Assembly: GCA_900548935.1 (NCBI GenBank)
Contig: URMR01000041.1
Coordinates: 1-12,682, forward strand
Direction of reading: 5' to 3'
Origin: an uncultured Collinsella sp.
GTDB lineage: Bacteria > Actinomycetota > Coriobacteriia > Coriobacteriales > Coriobacteriaceae
Length of the DNA: 12,682 nucleotides
Shown: piece after piece, positions 1-6,197 of the stretch
Position numbering within the stretch: position 1 is the first letter of the stretch
How the letters are laid out: each line of letters begins with the position of its first letter
Program-made: the position numbers and the translations under genes
The notes under the pieces: generated by a model
Told to the model about the DNA's origin: nothing
The model's database searches: none
What the model saw: the letters and a program-made list of their open reading frames with translations, nothing else

Positions 1-852
1 GCCCATCTCGGTGAAGATGGCCACATCGCCCATGCCGGCGGGAACCAGGATCTCGTCGTAGGCCACGTGCACCCCCTCGCCGATGGCGTGAATGTCGTTG
101 GCCTGCTGCTCGGGCAGGTAGGGGATACCGACACCGCCGGATAGATTGATAAAGGCGACATGTGCGCCGGTCTCGCGCTCCAGGCGCACGGCAAGCTCAA
201 AGAGGATGCGCGCGAGCTTGGGGTAGTAGTCGTTGGTGACGGTGTTGCTGGCAAGGAATGCGTGGATGCCAAAGTCCTCGGCGCCCTTGGCTTTGAGCAT
301 GCGGAAGGCCTCGAAGAGCTGCTCGGTGGTCATGCCATATTTGGAGTCGCCTGGGTTGTCCATGATGCCGTTGGAGAGCTGGAACAGGCCGCCTGGATTA
401 AAGCGGCAGCTGACCGTTTTGGGGATGGGCCCCGCAACACGCTCAAAGAACTCGATGTGGCTGATGTCGTCAAAGTTGACGATGGCGCCCAGTTTGTCGG
501 CGAGCTCAAAGTCCGCTGCCGGCGTGTCGTTGGACGAGAACATGATGTCGTGTCCCGTGATGCCCAGCGAGCGGGCGATCATGAGCTCGGTATAGCTCGA
601 GCAATCGCAGCCGCAGCCGTATTCGTTGAGAATGGAGATGAGCGCCGGGTTGGGGTTGGCCTTGACGGCAAAGTATTCCTTAAAGCCCGGGTTCCATGCG
701 AAGGCGTCGCGCACCTCTTGCATGTTGCGGCGGATGCCCGCCTCGTCATATAGATGAAATGGCGTGGGGAACTGCTCGACGATATGCTCGAGCGTCTCCT
801 TGTCCACAAACGGCTGCTTGGCCGCATATGCCTCGTTGGGGGTCAATGCCAT
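1..852 (-). CDS. lysA: diaminopimelate decarboxylase, PLP-dependent, C-terminal part outside window
   Basis: Read on the minus strand from ATG at 852; open to the window edge, giving the first 284 residues of a protein that usually has about 400-420. It looks like a fold-type III PLP decarboxylase (Orn/DAP/Arg decarboxylase family). The PLP lysine is in YFAVKANPNP (K64), SKYGM is at 170-174, and a glycine-rich phosphate-binding segment LSGGVGIPY is at 237-245. The family role is decarboxylation of meso-diaminopimelate to L-lysine, the last step of lysine synthesis in the cytoplasm. The barrel histidine lies in GIHAFLASNT (H197), where textbook LysA has a GxHxHIGSQ-type segment, so this belongs to a divergent subgroup. 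Carboxynorspermidine decarboxylase or another relative is not excluded, because the C-terminal substrate residues are missing. The start is supported by a GAGG about 11 bases upstream. It is divergently transcribed from the M20D amidohydrolase. Confidence 0.8.
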   Translation of the reverse strand, partial: MALTPNEAYAAKQPFVDKETLEHIVEQFPTPFHLYDEAGIRRNMQEVRDAFAWNPGFKEYFAVKANPNPALISILNEYGCGCDCSSYTELMIARSLGITGHDIMFSSNDTPAADFELADKLGAIVNFDDISHIEFFERVAGPIPKTVSCRFNPGGLFQLSNGIMDNPGDSKYGMTTEQLFEAFRMLKAKGAEDFGIHAFLASNTVTNDYYPKLARILFELAVRLERETGAHVAFINLSGGVGIPYLPEQQANDIHAIGEGVHVAYDEILVPAGMGDVAIFTEMG

Positions 853-1082
853 GTCCCGTAAACCTCGCTATCCAGACGGCGCCATCTGCGCATCGAATCC
901 GCATAGCGTGGACCCAATGTCCGGATAGCGCTCCCGCATTGCTGCAGACAGTCCTGTGGGTGTTTCCCGCAGGCCCACCAGGCTGTTCGTGCCCGAAAAA
1001 CCCAGTTCGGCGGGTTTCGCCTCCCCGCAGGGTCAAAGTCTGCCGACTCGCCCGCGGCTCTTCGTGCCCGCGCCTCTATCAA

Positions 1083-1101
1083 GTGGTAACGACCCTACCA
1101 C
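1083..1101. promoter_or_regulatory. inverted repeat, operator-like (GTGGTA-N7-TACCAC)
   Basis: A perfect 6-base inverted repeat, GTGGTAACGACCCTACCAC, with a 7-base centre. It ends 7 bases upstream of the predicted -35 element of the M20D gene. Size and placement fit a dimeric repressor or activator site. It is not followed by a T-run, so it is not a terminator. The cognate regulator cannot be named from this window. Confidence 0.45.
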
Positions 1102-1108
1102 GTTGCAC

Positions 1109-1137
1109 TTTACCAAACAAGAGTATTCGTATATAAC
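1109..1137 (+). promoter_or_regulatory. predicted sigma-A-type promoter for the M20D amidohydrolase gene
   Basis: TTTACC (1109-1114) and TATAAC (1132-1137) are separated by 17 bases and match the -35 and -10 consensus at 4/6 and 5/6 positions. They lie in the only AT-rich part of the divergent region. Transcription would start near 1144 and leave a leader of about 90 bases before the ATG at 1233. Confidence 0.45.
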
Positions 1138-1232
1138 GTTTAAAAAATGCAGGGATATGCTAGAAACAAGGGTGCGGCAATCTTGCGGCACAATAAGATG
1201 GCAACCGGTGCGCACCTATGAAAGGAACCTTT

Positions 1233-2420
1233 ATGACCGAGCTCCAAGAACTCCGTCGCTATCGCCGCGATCTCCATCGCATTCCGGAGCTCGACTTCGA
1301 TCTTCCGCAGACTATCGCCTATATCGAGGGCGTGTTGGCACCGCTCGCTTGCGAAGTGACCCATCCGTGCCCCAGCTGCGTCTGCGCTTTCTTCGACGCT
1401 GGCGTCGGTGCCGCGCATGCCACGGCGATTCGCGCCGATATGGATGCGCTGCCCATCGCGGAGGCAACGGGCGCGGCCTTTGCCTCGACGCATCCCGGCA
1501 AAATGCACGCGTGCGGACACGATGGACACATGGCCATGGCGCTCGCGGCGGCGACTTTTGTCGACCGAACGATTCGTGAGCAGCCGGGCGTCATCAAGCG
1601 CAACGTGCTCTTTGTGTTTCAGCCGGCCGAGGAGACGACCGGTGGCGCCAAGACGGTGTGCGAGAGCGGCGTATTCGAGCGCTATGGGGCAGATCGCATC
1701 TTTGGCTTCCACGTATGGCCCGATTTGCCCGCCGGTACGTTGGCGAGCTGTCCCGGTCCGCTTCTAGCGCGTTCGAGCGAGACGCATGTGCACATTCACG
1801 GGACAAGTATCCATATCGCCAAGACCTACGGCGTTCCCGTTGGCGAATCTCACGATGCGGCATTGGCAGCTGCCAAGTTCTTGGTTTCCGAGCGCGAGCT
1901 CATGGACGAGTTGGGTGCCGACGAGCCCTGCATTGGTAAGTTCGGCCTGCTGCAGGCCGGCACCGTCTGCAATGCGGTGGCGGGGGAGGCCCATGTTGCG
2001 GGCAGCTTGCGCGTGTTTACGGACGATATGTTCGACCGAGCGCGCGAGGGCGTGCGCCGTGTGCTCGATGCAGCATGTGCTGAAACGGGCTGCACGTACG
2101 ATCTCAATTTTGCCGAGGGCTATCCGCCAGTCGATAACGACCCCGAGCTGTTTGCCTGCATTGCGCCTGCCTTGTCCGAGCTGCAACTTGTGGACGAGCC
2201 GCTGCTGATCGCCGAGGATTTCGCGTTCTATCAGCGCCATCTGCCGGGCGTGTTCTTCTTGCTGGGCACGGGCGCGCCTGCCGTCCAAGATAATCCGAGC
2301 GATTCGGATGGCTGTCCCGCCTATGCCACGAGCGCTCTGCATACCGATACCATGCTCTTTGACGAGGAAATTCTGCTCAAAGGCCTCGATGTCTACAAAC
2401 GATTGCTTGACTTGGAGTGA
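1233..2420 (+). CDS. M20D family amidohydrolase (N-acyl-amino acid / N-acetyldiaminopimelate deacetylase-like)
   Basis: A 395-residue zinc- or manganese-dependent hydrolase of the M20D family, close in length to hippurate hydrolases and N-acyl-L-amino acid amidohydrolases. It should cleave an amide bond between an acyl group and an amino acid in the cytoplasm. Metal-site motifs are intact: MHACGHDGH (C94, H96), PAEE (E133, E134), FHVWPD (H160) and a C-terminal LHTDT (H370). The central dimerisation domain is unusual: the common GKGGHAA-type motif reads HGTSIHIAKTYG. I chose ATG 1233 over the in-frame ATG at 1218 because AAAGGA at 1221-1226 sits 6 bases before it, inside the longer reading. 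Being divergent from lysA makes N-acetyl-diaminopimelate deacetylation possible, but substrate is not visible from sequence. The stop codon overlaps the ribosome binding region of the next gene. Confidence 0.85.
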   Translation: MTELQELRRYRRDLHRIPELDFDLPQTIAYIEGVLAPLACEVTHPCPSCVCAFFDAGVGAAHATAIRADMDALPIAEATGAAFASTHPGKMHACGHDGHMAMALAAATFVDRTIREQPGVIKRNVLFVFQPAEETTGGAKTVCESGVFERYGADRIFGFHVWPDLPAGTLASCPGPLLARSSETHVHIHGTSIHIAKTYGVPVGESHDAALAAAKFLVSERELMDELGADEPCIGKFGLLQAGTVCNAVAGEAHVAGSLRVFTDDMFDRAREGVRRVLDAACAETGCTYDLNFAEGYPPVDNDPELFACIAPALSELQLVDEPLLIAEDFAFYQRHLPGVFFLLGTGAPAVQDNPSDSDGCPAYATSALHTDTMLFDEEILLKGLDVYKRLLDLE

Positions 2421-2422
2421 CG

Positions 2423-2746
2423 ATGGAACGACGTCGACAGTCTGCCGTGTATAGTCCTGGTGGGTGCGGATGCGGCTTGCTGCTGCTCCCGGTTATTGCT
2501 GTGAGTATTGGCGTGATGTTTGCGCTTGCCGGACTGGCGGCAGCGGCACTTGTGCTGTTGATTGTGGCCATTGGCGTGACGATTTGGCTGTGCCGTTCTC
2601 GCGAGCAACGTCGTGCCGACGGCAAGACCAATGCCGGATGGGTCGTCTTCCTGGTCATTGCGTATCTGCTGAGTGTCAGCTACCTGGTGTTCTTTGTCCT
2701 GTTGATGATCAGTGCCTTTACCGGGGAATCCGTCACGGTGGGGTAG
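2423..2746 (+). CDS. small integral membrane protein, unknown function
   Basis: A 107-residue protein I do not recognise. The N-terminus is basic (MERRRQ) and is followed by a short glycine/cysteine patch (GGCGCG, 13-18). A long hydrophobic stretch at about 19-57 could form two membrane segments. A charged loop at about 58-70 (CRSREQRRADGK) separates it from another hydrophobic stretch at 72-99. By the positive-inside rule, the N-terminus and the charged loop should be cytoplasmic. The ATG lies two bases after the stop of the amidohydrolase, and GGAG at 2414-2417 lies inside that gene, so the two are probably translationally coupled. An in-frame GTG at 2417 would add only two residues. The coupling suggests a shared transcript, but no functional link can be claimed. 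Confidence 0.7.
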   Translation: MERRRQSAVYSPGGCGCGLLLLPVIAVSIGVMFALAGLAAAALVLLIVAIGVTIWLCRSREQRRADGKTNAGWVVFLVIAYLLSVSYLVFFVLLMISAFTGESVTVG

Positions 2747-2760
2747 GCTTCGACAAGCCT
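2745..2760 (+). other. small hairpin at the end of the membrane-protein gene
   Basis: AGGCTT and AAGCCT (2745-2750 and 2755-2760) form a 6-base stem with a CGAC loop that overlaps the stop codon. No T-run follows on the plus strand, so it is at best a weak terminator or an mRNA 3'-end stabiliser. Confidence 0.3.
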
Positions 2761-2774
2761 CTTGAGGATGAAAA

Positions 2775-2813
2775 AATGGAGCCGGATGGAAAATACCCCC
2801 ATCCGGCTCCATT
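2775..2813 (-). terminator. rho-independent terminator of the five-gene minus-strand array
   Basis: A perfect 15-base stem: AATGGAGCCGGATGG at 2775-2789 pairs with CCATCCGGCTCCATT at 2799-2813, with a 9-base loop. Read on the minus strand it runs into a T-tract (the A-run at 2771-2776 on the plus strand), so it is a proper terminator after the MFS gene. The plus-strand side lacks a T-run but the hairpin may also stop convergent transcription from the M20D operon. Confidence 0.85.
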
Positions 2814-2834
2814 GCTCAATATTGGCGTGCACTT

Positions 2835-4154
2835 CTACTCGGCTGCCTCGCGGCGAGCGACCTCGTCGATCAAGATAGCGTTGCCGTGCTTGGCGGCGGC
2901 AATGCTCGCGGCCATAATCATACCCATTGCCGTGATGTAGGCGAAGAGCATCGACGGCGCCACGTCCATAACGATGCCGGAGAGAATCGGTGTCGCCACC
3001 TGAGCCGCCATGCTCACGGTGTAGTAGTAACCGGAGTAGCGGCCCACGCTTTGGGAGCTGCAGCACTCCAGAATCATCGTGTACACGCACAGGTCCACGC
3101 CGCCCAACGCGACGCCCATCAACAAAAAGACGCCGTACAACACGGGCGAGAAGCCGGGTGCCAGCCAAAGAAGCGCGGGGCACAAAACCATGATGACGGC
3201 GGTGCCCAGGGCGACCTTTTTGCGGCCGATTTTGAGTGAAAGATTTGCCAAGGGTACGTAGCTTAGCAGCGCGCCTGCAATCGTCACGATATTGATGATG
3301 GCGTAGGAACCGCCCTCCATGCCGTAGAACAAATCGGCATAACGGCTGATATTGGTGGTCATGGCGTTATAGCTCATGTAGTAGAAAAACGTTGCAGCGA
3401 GCAGCATGATGATGGAGCGGCGTACGCCGGCGTCTGCAACGCGATCTTTACCGCCGGCCTCAGGGGAGTCATCTTTGTCAATCTGATCCTCGTCGATGCC
3501 CATGGACAGCGATTTCTCGCGCATCTTTTCGACGAGGGCGGGCTCACGGACAAAGATGCCATAGACAACGGCCGACACGAGGATAAAGGCGGCCTGCAAG
3601 ATAAAGAGCGGAAGATAATCGGGCTTGTGGGCCTTGGGAACCATGACCGAGATGGCGACGAGCATAAGGCCCGTTCCCGCATAGCCGACGATCTTTTCGA
3701 TCGAGTCCGCCTTGGTTCGCAGTGGGCGAGGCGTAATATCGGCCACGATGGCAACCGTCATGGTGCGATAGGCGCATATTGCCAATAGCGTGAGGATAAT
3801 CGCGCCGATGAGCAGAGACAGGCTGCCCATGTTGTTGGCGATCGCGATGAGCGGGACGGAGAGCATTGCCACCGCGGAGCCGCCCAAGATAAAGGGCGTT
3901 CGGCGCCCGAGTTTGCTTGTGCAACGATCCGAGAGGATGCCAAAGAGCGGAAGCAGGAACAGGCCAAAGACATTATCGATGGCCATGATCGCGCCGGTGA
4001 GCGAGTTGGATAGGCCAAAGGTCCCCGTGAGCATCTTAGGAACGATGCCGTCGTAGACCTGCCAAAAGCTGATCATGCCCATAAAGGGTAGGGAGGCGAG
4101 GGCGACGGCCTTGGTGTCGAGCCGGGCCGCCCGCTTAAGATTTGGTTGGGTCAT
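2835..4154 (-). CDS. MFS transporter, GPH/SLC45-like
   Basis: A 439-residue polytopic membrane protein with two hydrophobic halves, consistent with about 12 membrane segments. The loop between segments 2 and 3 carries GILSDRCTSKLGRRTPFI (72-89), a variant of the major facilitator motif A (GxLxDRxGRR). It resembles the form seen in glycoside-pentoside-hexuronide:cation symporters and SLC45-type sugar carriers. A charged central loop (about 208-245, rich in K, E and D) divides the halves. The start at 4154 is supported by AGGAG at 4162-4166. It is the last gene of the array, 53 bases after the M20 peptidase gene, and a strong terminator follows. Context suggests it imports the substrate, or a peptide or conjugate of it, used by the upstream enzymes. 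Sequence alone does not give the substrate or the direction of transport. Confidence 0.85.
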   Translation of the reverse strand: MTQPNLKRAARLDTKAVALASLPFMGMISFWQVYDGIVPKMLTGTFGLSNSLTGAIMAIDNVFGLFLLPLFGILSDRCTSKLGRRTPFILGGSAVAMLSVPLIAIANNMGSLSLLIGAIILTLLAICAYRTMTVAIVADITPRPLRTKADSIEKIVGYAGTGLMLVAISVMVPKAHKPDYLPLFILQAAFILVSAVVYGIFVREPALVEKMREKSLSMGIDEDQIDKDDSPEAGGKDRVADAGVRRSIIMLLAATFFYYMSYNAMTTNISRYADLFYGMEGGSYAIINIVTIAGALLSYVPLANLSLKIGRKKVALGTAVIMVLCPALLWLAPGFSPVLYGVFLLMGVALGGVDLCVYTMILECCSSQSVGRYSGYYYTVSMAAQVATPILSGIVMDVAPSMLFAYITAMGMIMAASIAAAKHGNAILIDEVARREAAE

Positions 4155-4180
4155 GCTGGTTCTCCTGGTCGGTAAAAGCG

Positions 4181-4204
4181 GGGAGGGGCGCTATCGGCCC
4201 TCCC
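4181..4204 (-). terminator. intra-operon attenuator/terminator between peptidase and MFS genes
   Basis: On the minus strand GGGAGGG and CCCTCCC form a 7-base GC stem with a 10-base loop, followed by CGCTTTTACC. The short T-run is weak, so partial termination that lowers MFS expression relative to the upstream enzymes is likelier than a full stop. It lies 6 bases after the peptidase stop codon and ends before the ribosome binding site of the MFS gene. Confidence 0.5.
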
Positions 4205-4207
4205 GTC

Positions 4208-5629
4208 CTACAGTTGTTCAAGGTTGGCGAGAAACGCCACATAGAATTCGACGCCGCGCTTGTAGACATCGACACCGATGCGTTCGTTGGCGGCATGGAT
4301 GAGCTTGCGCGCCTCGCCCGAGTAGATAAAGCCGCAGAAGCGGTAGACGCGATCGCAGATATCGTTGAACTCGCGCGAGTCGGTGCAGGAGTTCTGCACG
4401 TAGGGAGCAAAGCCGGCCTCGGGATAGACACCCGACACGCAGCGATGGATGTAGTTGAAGGCGGCATCGTCTTCGTAAGGCGAGATAGGTGCGGGTTCGG
4501 TGTAGGGGATCGCCTCGTTGATTTCGACGGTGACGTGATCGGGGCTTACACCCGAGGCGCGGCACTGCTGAGCGGCGAGCTTGCGAGCGCGCTCAACGGC
4601 ATCGGCGATGGTCTCGAACGGAGCGATGCGCACGTTGAAATTGGCGCGAGCGACTGGTGGCAGCACGTTGTGCGCGTTGGAGCCTTCGAGTTGCGTGAGC
4701 GCATAGGTTGTGCGCAGCATGGCCGAGGTCTCGGGGCTGGCGGCCATAATCTTGGTAACCGCGGGGCGTGTGAGCCAGAGGTTGCCAAAGATTGCCTGAA
4801 ACGTCGCGCTGCTGCGGGCACCCAGCTCGGTCAGTGTGGCCTCGACGGCAGGCGTAAGCTGCGGCTTGCCGGGGTTGGCAGAGATGGTCTCGCATACACG
4901 GCAGAGAAGACGGCAGGCATCGTTTGCCGCAGGCGTAGAAGCGTGGCCGCCGTCGGCGCGCGCCGTGACGGTAAGGTCGACATGGCCCTTCTCGGACACG
5001 CCAACCATGGCAACGGGTTCGGTGACACCGAGCGGTGCATCGGTTGCCACGGCGCCGCCCTCATCGAGCACCATATAGGGATGGATGTTATGCTCGCGAA
5101 GCCACTGCACTGCATGGGTTGCAGTAGGTGCAGCGATTTCCTCGCCATCGCTCGAGAAGAACCAGACATCGCGCGGGGGAACGAAGCCCTGGGCAATCAA
5201 ATGCTCGGCGGCCTCGAGAAAAGCAGAGACGATGCACTTGGTGTCGAGTGATCCGCGGGCCCAGATCTCGCCGTCGAAGATCTCGGCTCCAAAGGGATCG
5301 TGTTCCCAGTCCTGGCCCTCGACGGGCACGACGTCCTGATGCGCCATCATGACGATGGGGTCCAAGGCGGAATCGGCGCCAGGCCAACGCAGGAGCATGC
5401 CAAAGTCGTCGATGCGTGTGAGCTCGGCGACTTTAAAGAAATGCGGATAAAGTCGCTGAAGCGTGGGAATCCACTGGCTGAAGGGCTCATCGTCGCGCTC
5501 GGCGATGTTCTCACGCGAAACGGTGGGGATGCGCAGCAATTCGCAAAAGCGCTCGACGGCTACCTCGTCTGCCTTGTAGGTGCCTGCATCAAGAGGCGCG
5601 CCCTGTGCGACCGATACCGATGCTCCCAT
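4208..5629 (-). CDS. M20 family metallopeptidase (dipeptidase / carboxypeptidase S-like)
   Basis: A 473-residue two-metal M20 peptidase, distinct from the M20D enzyme at 1233. Metal and catalytic motifs appear in order: MMAHQDVVPV (H97, D99), WARGSLDTKC (D129, bridging), SDGEE (E163 catalytic base, E164), VLDEGG (D189), the dimerisation-domain HASTP (H229), AHNVLPP (318-325) and KLIHAANERI (H445). The length and the QDWEHDPFGAEIFDGEIWARG segment match the carboxypeptidase S/PM20D1 and M20 dipeptidase group, which cleave dipeptides or N-acyl amino acids. There is no signal peptide, so it should be cytoplasmic. The start is supported by AAAGGAG 8 bases upstream. It follows the aconitase X swivel gene after 110 bases and precedes the MFS gene. 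The likely job is hydrolysing an imported peptide or conjugate to feed the upstream dehydratase and reductase. Confidence 0.85.
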   Translation of the reverse strand: MGASVSVAQGAPLDAGTYKADEVAVERFCELLRIPTVSRENIAERDDEPFSQWIPTLQRLYPHFFKVAELTRIDDFGMLLRWPGADSALDPIVMMAHQDVVPVEGQDWEHDPFGAEIFDGEIWARGSLDTKCIVSAFLEAAEHLIAQGFVPPRDVWFFSSDGEEIAAPTATHAVQWLREHNIHPYMVLDEGGAVATDAPLGVTEPVAMVGVSEKGHVDLTVTARADGGHASTPAANDACRLLCRVCETISANPGKPQLTPAVEATLTELGARSSATFQAIFGNLWLTRPAVTKIMAASPETSAMLRTTYALTQLEGSNAHNVLPPVARANFNVRIAPFETIADAVERARKLAAQQCRASGVSPDHVTVEINEAIPYTEPAPISPYEDDAAFNYIHRCVSGVYPEAGFAPYVQNSCTDSREFNDICDRVYRFCGFIYSGEARKLIHAANERIGVDVYKRGVEFYVAFLANLEQL

Positions 5630-5673
5630 GGTGGGACTCCTTTCGTGTTGTATATCGAATACGTCAAGATTAT

Positions 5674-5724
5674 CGCCCGCACCGCGTGTGGGAAACGGCG
5701 AAACACGTTGTTCATCTGCGGGCG
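5674..5724 (-). other. inverted repeat in the 110-base gap before the M20 peptidase gene
   Basis: CGCCCGCA (5674-5681) and TGCGGGCG (5717-5724) are perfect 8-base inverted repeats separated by 35 bases. The smaller near-repeat CCCGCAC/GTGTGGG (5676-5692) overlaps the left arm and could compete for it. No T-run follows. On the minus strand a TTGACG lies just after it, but I see no well-spaced -10. It could be an mRNA processing or stability element. Confidence 0.3.
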
Positions 5725-5739
5725 GCGGGTCGGATAGCC

Positions 5740-6183
5740 TTAGCCGACGATGACCGTGCCGTCTTCGCCCACGGTGATGGCGTCTCCCGTCGACACGGCA
5801 TCGAGAAACTCATCGCCCAGGTTGTCAATGGTGGGCATGGGGGTGTCGGTCCATACACCCGAGAGGATCGCGCCAGCGGCGGCAAGGCTGTCAATGGGTT
5901 TGGAAAACAGCAGGCATGCGGGTTGGCGCCCCATTTTGGTGGCGCAGAAGAGCACCATGCCGCCCGTGGTGGAGCCGATGGTCTGCGGAAGGCACAAGGC
6001 ACATCCCGCCAAAGGTTTGCCGTACAAGTCGGGATTGTTTTGGTCGGAACACGTGGCCTTTTTGTCGCCAAACATCAGTGCCTTCTGAAACGATGCGAGT
6101 GTGTTGAGCCCTCCGTGAGAGACAAGTGCCTTGGCGTGGGCAGTTCCGGGGACAACGACGCGGCCGTGAAAGATTTTCTTCAT
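5740..6183 (-). CDS. aconitase X swivel domain protein (small subunit)
   Basis: A 147-residue protein of the DUF126 / aconitase X swivel-domain family. These subunits pair with the large catalytic subunit to close the active site over the substrate. The family's core reads here as SFQKALMFGD (31-40), then PDLYGKPLAG (51-60), and then LPQTIGSTTGG (65-75). In relatives the serine of the GS(S/T)xG segment (S71 here) contributes to catalysis. ATG 6183 is chosen because GGAAGG lies 10 bases upstream and the homologous region starts there with MKKIFHGRVVVPG. An in-frame extension to 6576 runs through the large-subunit gene and is rejected. It starts 14 bases after the large subunit ends, the usual split-gene pairing of aconitase X. 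Confidence 0.85.
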   Translation of the reverse strand: MKKIFHGRVVVPGTAHAKALVSHGGLNTLASFQKALMFGDKKATCSDQNNPDLYGKPLAGCALCLPQTIGSTTGGMVLFCATKMGRQPACLLFSKPIDSLAAAGAILSGVWTDTPMPTIDNLGDEFLDAVSTGDAITVGEDGTVIVG

Positions 6184-6197
6184 GAGGAGTCGCCTTC

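Larger units (their letters stand above)
853..1232. other. divergent intergenic region, 380 bases, no supported gene
   Basis: This stretch separates lysA (minus) from the M20D amidohydrolase (plus). The right third (about 1081-1145) is AT-rich and holds a promoter and an inverted repeat. The left two thirds (853-1080) are GC-rich. On the minus strand all three frames stay open for long distances there, but none has a convincing start, ribosome binding site or family match. TTCGTGCCCG occurs twice, at 986-995 and 1061-1070, exactly 75 bases apart. On the minus strand, AAACCC and GGGTTTTT flank a short loop near 999-1018, which could be a weak attenuator. I see no canonical lysine riboswitch or T-box sequence, although a leader of this length upstream of lysA would be compatible with RNA regulation. 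Confidence 0.5.

Noticed and set aside
160..753. 197-residue plus-strand open frame opposite lysA
   Set aside because: Antisense shadow; the minus strand encodes clear PLP-decarboxylase motifs across the same bases.
746..1082. Minus-strand open frames upstream of and overlapping the lysA start
   Set aside because: No ribosome binding site or family match, unusual Arg/Trp/Cys-rich composition and overlap with lysA. Kept only as part of the odd intergenic region.
853..1217. T-box or lysine riboswitch upstream of lysA
   Set aside because: I looked for the T-box antiterminator signature (GGGTGG-ACCGCG type) and lysine riboswitch core sequences and saw no convincing match. The nearest, TGGGTCCACGC, is too different.
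4142..5251. 369-residue plus-strand open frame opposite the M20 peptidase
   Set aside because: It is an antisense shadow of high-GC coding sequence; the minus-strand frame carries all M20 motifs and a good ribosome binding site.
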